Made by a program: the position numbers and the translations under genes. Positions 7,838-16,954 of a DNA stretch of 53,632 bases are shown piece after piece (the stretch's first letter is position 1; every line of letters starts with the position of its first letter). The DNA comes from an uncultured Nocardioides sp. (GTDB lineage Bacteria > Actinomycetota > Actinomycetes > Propionibacteriales > Nocardioidaceae). A model generated the notes under the pieces. It had not been told where the DNA came from and searched no databases. It saw only the letters and a program-made list of their open reading frames with translations. Location of the stretch: NCBI RefSeq assembly GCF_946885725.1, contig NZ_CAMPGZ010000003.1, positions 1 through 53,632 on the forward strand, given 5' to 3'.

Positions 7838-9061
7838 ATGCAGGAAACACAGGTCGCCGTCATCGGCGCCGGGCCGCACGGGCTCGCCGCCACCGCCCAC
7901 CTCAGGCGTGCGGGCGCGGAGGTGCGCGCCTTCGGCGAACCGCTCGACTTCTGGAAGGCGATGCCGCGCGGGATGCTGCTCCGGTCGAACTGGACCGCGA
8001 CCAGCATCGCCGAGCACGACGGGCCGCTGTCGCTGACCAGCTACTGCCGGGCGACCGGGACGGACCTGCACCTGCCGGTGCCGCTCGACGCCTTCGTGGC
8101 CTACGGCCTCTGGGTGCAGGGCCGCGCCGCGCCGGACGTCGACCGGAGGCGCGTCACCCGCGTCAGCCGGCTCGGGTCGGGGTTCGCGCTCGACCTCGCC
8201 GACGGCGAGCGCATCGCGGCCCGCACGGTGGCCGTCGCGGGCGGGATCGCGCCGTTCACCCACCGTCCCGAGGTCGGCGCGCACCTCCCGCGCGAGCAGG
8301 TCTCGCACACCTCGGACCACAGGGACCTGAGCCGGTTCGCCGGCCAGGAGGTCCTGGTCGTCGGCGGCGGGCAGAGCGCGCTCGAGTCGGCGGCGTTGAT
8401 GCACGAGTCCGGCGCCTCGGTCGAGGTCGTCGTCCGCGCGCCGAAGATCAACTGGCTGCACGGCGGCAAGTACCACCGGATGCTCGGGCCCCGCCTGACC
8501 CCGCTGCTCTACGCGCCGACCGACGTCGGGCCGATGGGTCTCTCCCGGATCGTCGCGGTGCCGGACCTGTTCCGACGCTTCCCACGCGCGCTGCAGGAGC
8601 CGATGGCCTACCGCGCGATCCGCCCCGCGGGCGCAGCCTGGCTGCAGCCCCGGCTCGCCGACGTACCGATGCGTCTCGGCCGGAGGATCGCGGCGATCGA
8701 CCCCGCAGGTGACCGGCTGAGCGTGCGACTCGACGACGGGACCCGCCGCACGGTCGACCACGTCCTGTTCGGCACCGGCTACCGCGTCGACGTGGCGAAG
8801 TACCCGTTCCTCGCGCCCGACCTGCTCCAGCAGGTCGAGCGTGCCGGCGGCTACCCGGTGCTGCGCCGCGGGATGGAGTCGACCGTCCCGGGGCTGCACT
8901 TCCTCGGCGCCCCGGCTGCATCGAGCTTCGGGCCGATCATGCGCTTCGTCGCAGGTGGCTGGTACGGCGCGGAGTCCCTGACCCGCCGCGTCGTGGGCTC
9001 CCGGTCCGCGACCGCCGACTCCCCCGTGCCCGTCCCGGCACCCGTTGTCGACGAGCCGTGA
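7838..9061 (+). CDS. FAD-dependent oxidoreductase (flavin monooxygenase-like)
   Basis: A 407-residue flavoprotein with two nucleotide-binding folds: FAD site VAVIGAGPHGLAATAHL at residue 6 onward and an NAD(P)H-type site EVLVVGGGQSALESAALM in the middle. This two-site arrangement is that of flavin-containing and N-hydroxylating monooxygenases rather than GMC or amine oxidases. The start ATG at 7838 follows AAGGGGG. It opens a four-gene plus-strand operon: its stop overlaps the next start as GTGA. In this setting it probably hydroxylates or oxidises a sugar, amine or amino-acid group destined for a surface polymer, but the substrate is unknown. Confidence 0.75.
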   Translation: MQETQVAVIGAGPHGLAATAHLRRAGAEVRAFGEPLDFWKAMPRGMLLRSNWTATSIAEHDGPLSLTSYCRATGTDLHLPVPLDAFVAYGLWVQGRAAPDVDRRRVTRVSRLGSGFALDLADGERIAARTVAVAGGIAPFTHRPEVGAHLPREQVSHTSDHRDLSRFAGQEVLVVGGGQSALESAALMHESGASVEVVVRAPKINWLHGGKYHRMLGPRLTPLLYAPTDVGPMGLSRIVAVPDLFRRFPRALQEPMAYRAIRPAGAAWLQPRLADVPMRLGRRIAAIDPAGDRLSVRLDDGTRRTVDHVLFGTGYRVDVAKYPFLAPDLLQQVERAGGYPVLRRGMESTVPGLHFLGAPAASSFGPIMRFVAGGWYGAESLTRRVVGSRSATADSPVPVPAPVVDEP

Positions 9062-10263
9062 CGACCACACAGCCTCGCGCGCAGGTCACGGCCCGGCCGT
9101 ACGGCGTCGGCGCCCTGGTGGTGGGCGGCGACTACCAGGGGCTCGGCATCGCGCGCAGCCTCGGCCGCCGGGGCATCCCGGTCGTGGTGGTCGACGACGA
9201 GCGGTCGGTGGCGGGCGCGTCCCGCTTCGTCACGCACGCCGAACGGGTGCCTGACCTGCGCACCGAGCGCGGCACCGTCGACGCACTGCTCGACGTGACC
9301 GCGCGGCTCGGGCTGGACGGCTGGGTGCTGTACCCGACCCGCGAGGAGACCGTCGCCGCGGTGGCCGCGCACCGCGAGGTGCTGACCGAGCGGCTGTCGG
9401 TGCCGACGCCGTCGCTGACGGCGGTCGCGGCCGCCTGGGACAAGCGGCGGACCTACCAGCTCGCGGAGTCACTGGGCGTCGCCGTCCCACGCTGCTGGTT
9501 CCCCGCTTCGCCGGCCGACCTCGACGCGGTGGACCTAGCCGCGCCGGTGGTCCTCAAGCCCGCGATCAAGGAGCACTTCTTCTACGCCACCAAGGCGAAG
9601 GCCTGGCGGGTGGACACGAGGGCGCAGCTGCGCGAGGCGTACGAGCGGGCCGTCGAGATCACCGGTCCCGGTGAGGTCATCGTGCAGGAGCTGGTGCCCG
9701 GAGGCGGCGCCGCCCAGGTCGCCTACTGCGCGCTGTTCGTCCGCGGCGAGGCCGTCGCGGAGATGACCGTCGTACGCCGCCGGCAGCACCCGTCGGACTT
9801 CGGCCGGGCGAGCACGTTCGTGGAGACCGTCGACCTGCCCGAGCTGCGCGAGCCGTCCGTCCGCTTCCTGCGCGCGATCGACTACCACGGCCTCGTCGAG
9901 CTCGAGTACAAGCGCGACCCGCGCGACGGCGTGCCGAGGCTGCTCGACGTCAACGCCCGGACGTGGGGCTACCACTCGCTGGGCGCGGCGGCCGGCGTCG
10001 ACTTCCCCTATCTGCTGTTCCGCGAGCAGCTCGGCCTGCCGGTCGAGCCCGTGCGCGCCCGGCCGGGGGTGCGCTGGGTCCGGCTGCTCACCGACCTGCC
10101 CAACGCGGTCCGTGACGTCCGCGCCGGCCGGCTCCGCGTGCGGCCGTACCTGCGGTCGCTGCGCGGGACGGACACGGAAGCGGTGTTCTCGGTGCGCGAC
10201 CCGCTGCCCGGTCTCTACGAGGTCGCCCTGCTCCCCTATCTCGCCGTACGACGCGGGTTGTGA
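9058..10263 (+). CDS. ATP-grasp carboxylate-amine ligase-like protein
   Basis: A 401-residue ATP-grasp enzyme of the carbamoyl-phosphate-synthase-like, PylC-like style. An N-terminal pre-fold runs VGALVVGGDYQGLGIARSL. A central ATP-binding region follows (PVVLKPAIKEHFFYATKAKA, then EVIVQELVPGG), and the metal/phosphate-binding LLDVNARTWGYHSL closes the site. Such enzymes activate a carboxylate as an acyl phosphate and join it to an amine. It begins with GTG inside the stop of the flavoprotein gene. Placed among polysaccharide genes, it may form an amide between a uronic acid and an amino compound, or condense amino acids; the true partners are not visible. Confidence 0.8.
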   Translation: MTTTQPRAQVTARPYGVGALVVGGDYQGLGIARSLGRRGIPVVVVDDERSVAGASRFVTHAERVPDLRTERGTVDALLDVTARLGLDGWVLYPTREETVAAVAAHREVLTERLSVPTPSLTAVAAAWDKRRTYQLAESLGVAVPRCWFPASPADLDAVDLAAPVVLKPAIKEHFFYATKAKAWRVDTRAQLREAYERAVEITGPGEVIVQELVPGGGAAQVAYCALFVRGEAVAEMTVVRRRQHPSDFGRASTFVETVDLPELREPSVRFLRAIDYHGLVELEYKRDPRDGVPRLLDVNARTWGYHSLGAAAGVDFPYLLFREQLGLPVEPVRARPGVRWVRLLTDLPNAVRDVRAGRLRVRPYLRSLRGTDTEAVFSVRDPLPGLYEVALLPYLAVRRGL

Positions 10264-10285
10264 GCCCGCTCCCGCCGGAGGTCCG

Positions 10286-11761
10286 ATGTTCCAGTCGTCG
10301 CTGACGTTCCTGCCACTCGACTACTTCCGGGTGCCCTGCACGGTCGACCGCTCGATCGGGGCCGACCTGCCCGCGGGGTGGGCCCGGCTGCGGGCGGAGA
10401 CGACGGGGCTGAGTCTGTTCTGGCCCGGTGGTCTCGACAGGCTCGACCACTCCTGGGCCGGGCTGTTCCGGATCGACGACTGGACCGTGGCCGGGCACGT
10501 GGTGCGGGAAGAGCCGCCGCCGGGGCTCGGCGTTGGGGGGTGGCGGCCCGTCTCGCACCTGCACGACCGGGGTGGTGCGCGGATCGCGTCGGTGTGGCGG
10601 GACCGAGCCGGCAACACGTGGCTGCCGTTCGACCCGGGTGAGGTGATGCGGTGCCTGTGGTCCGAGCAGTACACCGCGCTGGGCGGCCGGGCCTGGGCGA
10701 TGAAGCTCGCCCGCAAGGTGGCCCTGACGGGCTACTACGCCGTTCGTCCGCTGCTGCCGCGGCCGCTGCAGCTGCTGTTGCGCCGCACGCTGGCCAGCTA
10801 CCAGCAGCGGGACGAGACGGCGTTCCCGGCGTGGCCGGTCGAGGACGGGCTGCACCGGATGTACGTCTGGCTCTTCGACCTCCTCGCGACCCTGGCCGGC
10901 GAGCCGGTCCCGGCGCTCGACACCTGGCCGGACGGGTGCACGTGGGCGCTGGTGCTCACGCACGACGTGGAGACCCAGCAGGGCGTCGACGACATGGAGC
11001 TGCTCCGCACAGACGAGCGGCGTCTTGGCCTGCGCTCGTCGTGGAACTTCGTCCCGGAGCGGTACGACGTCGATCCCGGCCTGGTCGCGCGCACGAAGGC
11101 CGACGGCTGCGAGGTCGGGGTGCACGGGCTGCGCCACGACGGGCGCGACCTGGCCTCCCGACGGCACCTCGAGCGCCGGCTCCCGGCCATCCGTCGCTAC
11201 GCCCATGAGTGGGGCGCGGTCGGCTTCCGTTCGCCCGCCACGCAACGGGCCTGGTCGCTGATGCCGCTGCTCGGCTTCGACTACGACGCGTCGTACACCG
11301 ACACAGACCCCTACGAGCCGCAGCCGGGCGGCTGCTGCACCTACCTGCCGTTCTTCATCGACGGCCCTGATGGCGTCGACGGCACGGTAGAGCTGCCGAT
11401 CACCGTGCCGCAGGACCACACGCTGTTCGAGATCCTGCGCGAGACCGACCAGGGCACCTGGCGGGCCAAGGTCGCGGCGATCCGCGAGCGGGGCGGGCTG
11501 GCCCTGGTCCTGGCGCACCCTGACTACGCACGCAACCCGCACATGGCCCGGGAGTGGCGGGCGCTGCTCGAGGAGGTCGCCGACGACCCGACCATGTGGC
11601 AGCCGCTCGCGCGCGACGCCGCCCGCTGGTGGCGCGACCGCGCGGCCTCACGAATCGTGCGGACCGACCGCGGGTGGGCGGTCCTCGGCCCCGCGGCGGG
11701 GCGTGCCGGGGTGCGGCTGCTCGGTGACCCGTCCGTCGCGGACCGGACGCTGGCGGGCTGA
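10286..11761 (+). CDS. polysaccharide-deacetylase-like protein with an unrecognised N-terminal domain
   Basis: A 491-residue protein. Residues 215-480 resemble the NodB/CE4 fold: a divergent first motif LTHDVE (Asp227) and the metal-binding pair H280-x3-H284 in GVHGLRHDG, followed by GFRSPATQ. Such enzymes remove N- or O-acetyl groups from sugars. Residues 1-200 form a separate region that I do not recognise. Codons for GGLDRLDHS (residues 48-56) come from a REP-like repeat (10428-10450) read in frame. No export signal is evident, so it may act on a cytoplasmic intermediate. It follows the ATP-grasp gene by 22 bp and precedes the glycosyltransferase by one base. Confidence 0.7.
   Translation: MFQSSLTFLPLDYFRVPCTVDRSIGADLPAGWARLRAETTGLSLFWPGGLDRLDHSWAGLFRIDDWTVAGHVVREEPPPGLGVGGWRPVSHLHDRGGARIASVWRDRAGNTWLPFDPGEVMRCLWSEQYTALGGRAWAMKLARKVALTGYYAVRPLLPRPLQLLLRRTLASYQQRDETAFPAWPVEDGLHRMYVWLFDLLATLAGEPVPALDTWPDGCTWALVLTHDVETQQGVDDMELLRTDERRLGLRSSWNFVPERYDVDPGLVARTKADGCEVGVHGLRHDGRDLASRRHLERRLPAIRRYAHEWGAVGFRSPATQRAWSLMPLLGFDYDASYTDTDPYEPQPGGCCTYLPFFIDGPDGVDGTVELPITVPQDHTLFEILRETDQGTWRAKVAAIRERGGLALVLAHPDYARNPHMAREWRALLEEVADDPTMWQPLARDAARWWRDRAASRIVRTDRGWAVLGPAAGRAGVRLLGDPSVADRTLAG
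10428..10450 (+). repeat. REP-like repeat copy inside a coding region
   Basis: Core GGTCTCGACAGGCTCGACC, flanked by GTG...CAC complementary ends, lies within the deacetylase-like gene and is translated GLDRLDH. The same 23 bp recurs exactly at 35674-35696, with degenerate copies on the minus strand at 50012-50067. Confidence 0.8.
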
Positions 11762-11762
11762 C

Positions 11763-13067
11763 GTGGCGCCCTGGTTGGTCGGCCCCGCGCGGCGGCGCGG
11801 CCGCGAGGACTGGCATGTCGCGGTCGTGGTGGAGAACGTGCCGGCCGGCGTCGACACCCGGCTGCGCAAGCAGCTCGACGACCTGCTGGCCGCGGGCTTC
11901 ACGGTCTCGGTGGTGACGCGCCGCTCGCCCGAGAACGACCGCTACCGGGACCGCCCGGGCATCCGGCTGCTCGAGTATCCCGCGCCGCCCGAGCCGCGCG
12001 GCGCCGCGGGGTTCGCGGTCGAGTACGCCGTGTCGTTCGCCTGGGCAGCGGTCCACCTGGCCCGGCTACGCGCGCGCCGGCGGATCGACGTGCTGCAGCT
12101 GTGCCAGCCGCCCGACGTCTACTTCCCGCTCGCCTGGCTGCTGCGACGCACGGGAACACGCGTGGTCGTGGACCAGCGCGACCTGATGCCCGAGCTGCTC
12201 GCCTCGCGGTACGACGACCGTCCGCCTGCCGCGCTCGACGCCGTCCTGCGCTGGCTGGAACGGCGCACCCAGCGCGCGGCCGACCACACCGTCACGGTCA
12301 ATGAGCACCTGCGGCGCAGGCTGGTCGAGGCCGGTGCCGACCCGTCGCGCGTCACGGTGGTGCGCAACGGGCCCGTCCAGGCGCGGGCGGAGCGCGCCGT
12401 ACCCGACGAGGCGCTGCGCCGCGGCCACCGGCACCTGGTCTGCTGGGCCGGGAAGATGGGGCCGCAGGACCGGGTCGACCTGGTGCTCCGGGTCGCCGAC
12501 GAGGTGGTGCGCCGGATGGGCCGTACCGACTGCGGCTTCGTGGTCCTGGGCGACGGCGAGTGCCTCGACGAGCTGCGCCGGACGTCCGCCTTCCTGGGGC
12601 TCGAGCCGTGGGTGCACTTCACCGACTGGCTGCCCGAGCGGGACGTGTTCGCGCACCTGGTGTCCGCCGACGTCGGCATCGACACGTCCCTGCAGGCGGA
12701 GGTCTCGCCGGTGAAGGCGATGGAGTACATGGGCTGCGGTCTGCCGGTCGTCTCGTTCGACCTCCCGGAGACCCGCCGGATCACCGAGGGCGCGGGCGTC
12801 CTGGTGCCGGCAGGCGACGAGGTGACGCTGGCGAAGGCGCTCGTCGACCTGCTGGACGACGCCGACCGGCGGGCGGAGCTGGGCCGGGCCGGGCGGGACC
12901 GGGTGCGGGGCTGGCTGAGCTGGGAGCAGCAGTCACCGGCCTACTTGCAGGCGGTGGGGCCCCTCAGCACCTCACCGATTGGTCACGAACCGCAGGTTCT
13001 CGCGTCCGATTCGTGCGGTTGGGGACCAAACCGCAAGGGCCCGCCCGCCCGTCACGGGCAGCCGTAG
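11763..13067 (+). CDS. family 4 glycosyltransferase (GT-B)
   Basis: A 434-residue retaining glycosyltransferase. The N-terminal acceptor half contains RRIDVLQLCQPPDVYF and VVVDQRDLMPELL. The donor half contains WAGKMGPQDRVDLVL and the GT4 E-x7-E region SPVKAMEYMGCGLPVVSFDL. It transfers a nucleotide-activated sugar to a growing lipid-linked chain in the cytoplasm. The start is GTG one base after the deacetylase-like stop, so this closes the plus-strand operon. The last 40 residues have no family character and contain a hairpin in the DNA (12979-13029). The 3' end overlaps the converging transglycosylase gene by 16 bp. Confidence 0.85.
   Translation: MAPWLVGPARRRGREDWHVAVVVENVPAGVDTRLRKQLDDLLAAGFTVSVVTRRSPENDRYRDRPGIRLLEYPAPPEPRGAAGFAVEYAVSFAWAAVHLARLRARRRIDVLQLCQPPDVYFPLAWLLRRTGTRVVVDQRDLMPELLASRYDDRPPAALDAVLRWLERRTQRAADHTVTVNEHLRRRLVEAGADPSRVTVVRNGPVQARAERAVPDEALRRGHRHLVCWAGKMGPQDRVDLVLRVADEVVRRMGRTDCGFVVLGDGECLDELRRTSAFLGLEPWVHFTDWLPERDVFAHLVSADVGIDTSLQAEVSPVKAMEYMGCGLPVVSFDLPETRRITEGAGVLVPAGDEVTLAKALVDLLDDADRRAELGRAGRDRVRGWLSWEQQSPAYLQAVGPLSTSPIGHEPQVLASDSCGWGPNRKGPPARHGQP
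12979..13029. terminator. hairpin at the convergent junction, candidate bidirectional terminator
   Basis: Arms 12979-12994 and 13014-13029 are complementary at 14 of 16 positions (TTGGTCACGAACCGCA against its partner). The hairpin lies inside the last codons of the glycosyltransferase gene, just before the converging transglycosylase stop at 13052. That placement suits termination in both directions. Confidence 0.45.
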
Positions 13068-14104
13068 CGCTTCGAGCAGGGCGGGTCGTGCCGCGCGAAC
13101 TCCTCGGTCAGCCAGGTGTGCTTGGCCACCTCCCCCTCGACGAGCTCGATGTAGTGGAGGGCTGCGGGTGAGCGCCACTCCCCGGCGTACCAGGACCCGA
13201 CGCACCCGGCGAGATCGCCCGCGGCGTAGGTTCGGTCGCCGGTCTGGTCGAGCCAGTGCACCCAGCCCTCGTAGCAGCCGCGGAGGTAGGCGCCGAGGTA
13301 GTCGAGGGCGTAGGCGGTCGAGTCGCGGCTGAACGGGAAGGTGCCGTTCTGGTTGCCGTCCATCACGCCCCAACGCGGGTCCTCCCAGGCCATCACGCCC
13401 ACGATCGAGAACGTCTTCGGGCACACGCCGGTGCCGTAGTCGGCCTCGTAGTCGTGGCCGAAACGGCCGATGGCCGCGCAGAAGACACGGGTGTCGCCGT
13501 TGGGCTCCTCGACCATGTCGCCGCAGCCGAGCATCTCCACGCAGCGGCCGTTCGGGTACGTCGCGCCCTGGTACCACGTCGACTCCCGTACGGCGATGGC
13601 CCGCAGGAGGTTGTCCGGCAGGCCCCACTTGCACGCGGCCCACTGGATGTTCTCGTCGGTGGTGCCGGTGTGCTGCCCGCTCACGCGCTCGAGCAGACGG
13701 CTGTCGAAGCGCGGGTCGTAGCCTCCCTCCGGCCCGCTGCGCGGCCTCGTGGCGAGGGCGGCGCGGACCCGGTCCGGGTCGGGGACGGTGTGATTGGCCT
13801 TGTTGTTGTCCGGTCGCGGCTCCCAGGTGGACCGGTGCACCTGCTCGGCGCAGGAGGTGTCGCCGGGCAGCCGCTCCCAGGCGCCGACGGGGGCGGTCCG
13901 GAACCAGCCCTCCGGCGGCGGCGGGTCGTGGCTGACTCGCTCCAGCCCGGCCACCATCCGGCCCAGCCCTGGGAGGGCCGCGAACGCGACGAGGACCGCG
14001 GCGCTCAGGACGATGCCGACGGAGTGCCGCCGGCGGACGCGGACGTGCCGCCCATGCCGCCGCACCGGCCGGGCGGCGTCACGAGGGGTTGCGTGCCGAG
14101 CCAC
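13052..14104 (-). CDS. secreted lytic-transglycosylase-like protein (SLT fold)
   Basis: A 350-residue protein with an Arg/His-rich cytoplasmic tail, one hydrophobic segment (about 29-46) and an extracytoplasmic part. The sequence NLLRAIAVRESTWYQG places Glu174 like the catalytic Glu of soluble lytic transglycosylases, and the end (SPAALHYIELVEGEVAKH) fits the fold's closing helix. Several Cys pairs suggest disulfides outside the cell. It is the last gene of the minus-strand polysaccharide operon, overlapping the Wzz-like gene by 26 bp. It may open peptidoglycan for polymer export, or cleave the polymer itself. Confidence 0.65.
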   Translation of the reverse strand: MARHATPRDAARPVRRHGRHVRVRRRHSVGIVLSAAVLVAFAALPGLGRMVAGLERVSHDPPPPEGWFRTAPVGAWERLPGDTSCAEQVHRSTWEPRPDNNKANHTVPDPDRVRAALATRPRSGPEGGYDPRFDSRLLERVSGQHTGTTDENIQWAACKWGLPDNLLRAIAVRESTWYQGATYPNGRCVEMLGCGDMVEEPNGDTRVFCAAIGRFGHDYEADYGTGVCPKTFSIVGVMAWEDPRWGVMDGNQNGTFPFSRDSTAYALDYLGAYLRGCYEGWVHWLDQTGDRTYAAGDLAGCVGSWYAGEWRSPAALHYIELVEGEVAKHTWLTEEFARHDPPCSKRYGCP

Positions 14105-15470
14105 GGTCCGCGACCTCCGTCGTCACTGGTTCCTCGGGCAGGGCCAGGGGCACCTCGACTGACGTGCCCGCCGGCGGCGCCGGCAGCGCCGGCGGCTCGC
14201 CGCGGCGAGACGGCCGGGGCCGGGTCGCGACGATTCCGACCAACCGGCCGGGCAGGCGTCGCAGCGACTCGGCCGCGAGGGCTGCCTCGCGGCGGCTGGT
14301 GCCCGCGCGGACGTCCACCGCGAGGATCGTGAGCTCGCACGCGTTCGCGACCAGCAGCGTGGCCGGCTCCTCGAGCACGGGGGCCGCGTCGATCACCACG
14401 ATCGCGTCGGACGACAGCCGCTTGACGATCGCCAGGAAGTCCTCGACGTCCTCGGTGGACACGGTCGCGGGCGACGCGCCGGCGGTGAGCACGCGCAGGT
14501 TTGGGTGCGAGGTGAACTGAACCGCGGAGCCCACGCTGTGGTCGCCGTGCAGCACGTCGGTGACGCCGGGCGAGGGCGGCAGGCCCAGCAGGCGGTGCAG
14601 GTCGGGCCGGCGGGCGTCGCCCGACACCAGCACGACGTCCTTGCCGACCTGGGCCAGAGCGACGGCGAGGTTGGCCGCGACCGTGGTCGCGCCGGCGCCC
14701 CGCCTGGGCCCGGTCACCAGCACCGCCACGTTGCGCCGGCGGTTGCCGAGGAGGTTGCTGAGCCGGGCCGCGAGGTGGCTGAACCCACCGGGACCGTGCT
14801 CGAGGGGCGCGTCGACCTTGGCCCCCACCGGGACGGACACCAGGATCTCCGCATCGGTGACCCGGGCGGCGTCGGCGGCGCCGCGCACCCGGCCGCGCAT
14901 CCGGTCCCACAGGTACGCCGCGACGTACCCGACGCCCAGCCCCGCCACGAGCGCGAGCAGCACCGTAACGGCGTAGTTGGGCGGGCTCGGCTCGGTGGGC
15001 AGCACGGGCTCGGTGATCACGCGCGCCACCGGGTCGTCGAGACCCTCGTTGCGGTACTCGACGTAGGCCTCGACAGCGGCCTCCGCCCCCTCCTGGGCTG
15101 CGGCTGCGTCGTCGGCGGTGTACGCGAAGTCGAGGACCTGGGTGTCGACGGGCACCGTGACCTCCAGGTTCTCGGTCACGGCCTCGGGGTAGGTGTCGAG
15201 CTCCGCCGCCGCGCGGTCTGCCACCACAGCTGAGAGCGCGATCGCCCGCTCGGTCCCCATCTGCGGCACCGCCACCGCGTTCTCGCCGGTGCTGAAGTCG
15301 ACGAGCACCGACCCGGCCGAGACGTACGTCGGCGCCCGGGACGCGAGCGCCCAGACGGCGGTCGCGGTGGTCAGCACGGCCACTGCGAGGATCGGCAGGA
15401 GGAAGGCCCAGAAAAGACTGGTGACCGCGGCGCTGGTCGCCGGGCTGCGGTCTGCTGCTGTATGGCTCAT
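14079..15470 (-). CDS. chain-length determinant fused to a BY-kinase-like ATPase domain, P-loop Lys missing
   Basis: A 463-residue membrane protein. Transmembrane segments at about 19-41 and after NYAVTVLLALVAGLGVG bracket a Wzz-type periplasmic region. The C-terminal domain resembles a bacterial tyrosine kinase of the Wzc/CpsD type: VLVSGDARRPDLHRLLG as A' motif and IVVIDAAPVLE as Walker B. The Walker A reads GPRRGAGATT, where the usual Lys is absent, and no Tyr-rich tail is present. It should control polymer length or export, but ATP hydrolysis and autophosphorylation are doubtful. The ATG at 15470 has AGGAG upstream. It overlaps the Wzy-like gene by 4 bp. Confidence 0.8.
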   Translation of the reverse strand: MSHTAADRSPATSAAVTSLFWAFLLPILAVAVLTTATAVWALASRAPTYVSAGSVLVDFSTGENAVAVPQMGTERAIALSAVVADRAAAELDTYPEAVTENLEVTVPVDTQVLDFAYTADDAAAAQEGAEAAVEAYVEYRNEGLDDPVARVITEPVLPTEPSPPNYAVTVLLALVAGLGVGYVAAYLWDRMRGRVRGAADAARVTDAEILVSVPVGAKVDAPLEHGPGGFSHLAARLSNLLGNRRRNVAVLVTGPRRGAGATTVAANLAVALAQVGKDVVLVSGDARRPDLHRLLGLPPSPGVTDVLHGDHSVGSAVQFTSHPNLRVLTAGASPATVSTEDVEDFLAIVKRLSSDAIVVIDAAPVLEEPATLLVANACELTILAVDVRAGTSRREAALAAESLRRLPGRLVGIVATRPRPSRRGEPPALPAPPAGTSVEVPLALPEEPVTTEVADRGSARNPS

Positions 15471-16954
15471 GGTCGATCTCCTGTGAGGCGACGGAAGGCG
15501 TCGGGGCTTCGGACGGTCTCGGCTGCCGGCTGCGAGGACACGGGTGGTGCGGGGCCGCGTGGCTGCGCCGGAACGGCGGCGAGGGCGAGCAGCCCGAACA
15601 GGCAGTCCGCGGCTGCGCGGTAGGTGAGGTGCGGGTCGAAGACCATGAGCACCGCCCCGACGGCCACGCCGGTGAACGCGCCGAGCGCGGCGACCGAGCT
15701 CCAGGACGGGAGCCCGTCGACCCGGCGCCACAGCCAGCGGAGGCTGACCACGACGAAGACAAGGTACGACGTGAACAGGGCGACCCCGCCGCCCCAGAGC
15801 AGCCAGGTGTAGCCGCTCTCGATCCACACGTACCCGAGGCCCTCGGTCGAGACCTGCACCCGGGCCGCGGGCCGGACCCCGAGCAGCAGGTTGTTGCCCG
15901 ACAACAGCTCGGGCCAGAAGTAGGTCTGCAGGTTGGTCAGTCGGCTCGTCCAGCTGTGCGGCATCCCGTACAGGCCGCCGAAGCCCTCGAGCCGGTGTGA
16001 CACCGCCGGCCAGGCCGCCACGAGGCCGATGGCCACGCCGAGCGGTGCCCAGCGCAGCAGGTCGAGCCGGCGCAGCGTCACCGCCACGCAGGCCACCCCG
16101 ACGGCCAGGCCGAGGGCGCTGGAGAACTCCGCGGCCGCGAAGGTGCCGACCACGAAGATCCCCGCGGCGACGAGCAACGGCCGCGGGTGGCGGCGTGCCT
16201 CGAACCAGAGCCCCGCCGCCACGGCGAGGTTCATCACCAGCAGGTCCGCCGTCGCCGCGGGCAGGCCGATCGTGGAGCCGCCGCGCGGGATCTCCAGGGC
16301 CGCGTCGTAGCCGAACGGCGTGTACAGCGGCCGCAGCAGCTCCCGGACGCCCAGCAGGTCGAGGGCCTGCAGGATCCCGATGAGGCCGACCACCGACGCG
16401 GCGGCGACGGACGTCACCAGCGCGACCAGGACCTCCCGCTGGGTGGTGACGGAGGCACGGACGATCGCGTAGACCACGAGGTACTTCCACAGCACCAGGG
16501 CGTGGCTGAGGTCGTCGCCGGTGACGTCGCGGCCGCGGAGGTACATGAAGGCGAGAGGCACCAACGACGCGCAGACCGCCATCGCGACGAGGGTCCACTC
16601 GACCCGGTTGAGCCGCAGCGACAGCGGTCGGCCGACCGGCCGGTGCACCACTGCTCGCAGGGCCAGCACGGCCGCCACGAACACGACGAGCGCCTCGTTG
16701 GGCCGGAGTCCCGGCACCAGCCGGTCGCGGTCGATCCCGGCGACGAGCGGCGTGACCGCGATGACCAGCACCGCGGCGGTCGCGGGCCGGACCCACACCA
16801 GGGCTCCGAGTGCCACGACGGCGACCGCCGCACCTGCCGCGAGCGGGGCGCGCGCGACGAGCAGGCCGGCGGCCACCGCCGCCAGCAGCGTCGCGGGCAG
16901 CAGCACGGCGCCCGGCAGCACGGGCGAGTGGCGGGACGCCGTGTAGCCGGTCAC
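15467..16954 (-). CDS. O-antigen ligase/polymerase-like membrane protein (Wzy_C type)
   Basis: A 495-residue protein with about a dozen hydrophobic segments. The region from PFGYDAALEIPRGGSTIGL to the long extracytoplasmic loop containing TSRLTNLQTYFWPELLSGNN, and then WIESGYTWLLWGGG, is the arrangement of Wzy/WaaL-family polymerases and ligases. It would link undecaprenyl-linked repeat units outside the membrane. The start is GTG at 16954, overlapping the MurJ-like stop as GTGA. Length-control, flippase and priming genes next to it favour polymerase over ligase. Confidence 0.75.
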   Translation of the reverse strand: MTGYTASRHSPVLPGAVLLPATLLAAVAAGLLVARAPLAAGAAVAVVALGALVWVRPATAAVLVIAVTPLVAGIDRDRLVPGLRPNEALVVFVAAVLALRAVVHRPVGRPLSLRLNRVEWTLVAMAVCASLVPLAFMYLRGRDVTGDDLSHALVLWKYLVVYAIVRASVTTQREVLVALVTSVAAASVVGLIGILQALDLLGVRELLRPLYTPFGYDAALEIPRGGSTIGLPAATADLLVMNLAVAAGLWFEARRHPRPLLVAAGIFVVGTFAAAEFSSALGLAVGVACVAVTLRRLDLLRWAPLGVAIGLVAAWPAVSHRLEGFGGLYGMPHSWTSRLTNLQTYFWPELLSGNNLLLGVRPAARVQVSTEGLGYVWIESGYTWLLWGGGVALFTSYLVFVVVSLRWLWRRVDGLPSWSSVAALGAFTGVAVGAVLMVFDPHLTYRAAADCLFGLLALAAVPAQPRGPAPPVSSQPAAETVRSPDAFRRLTGDRP

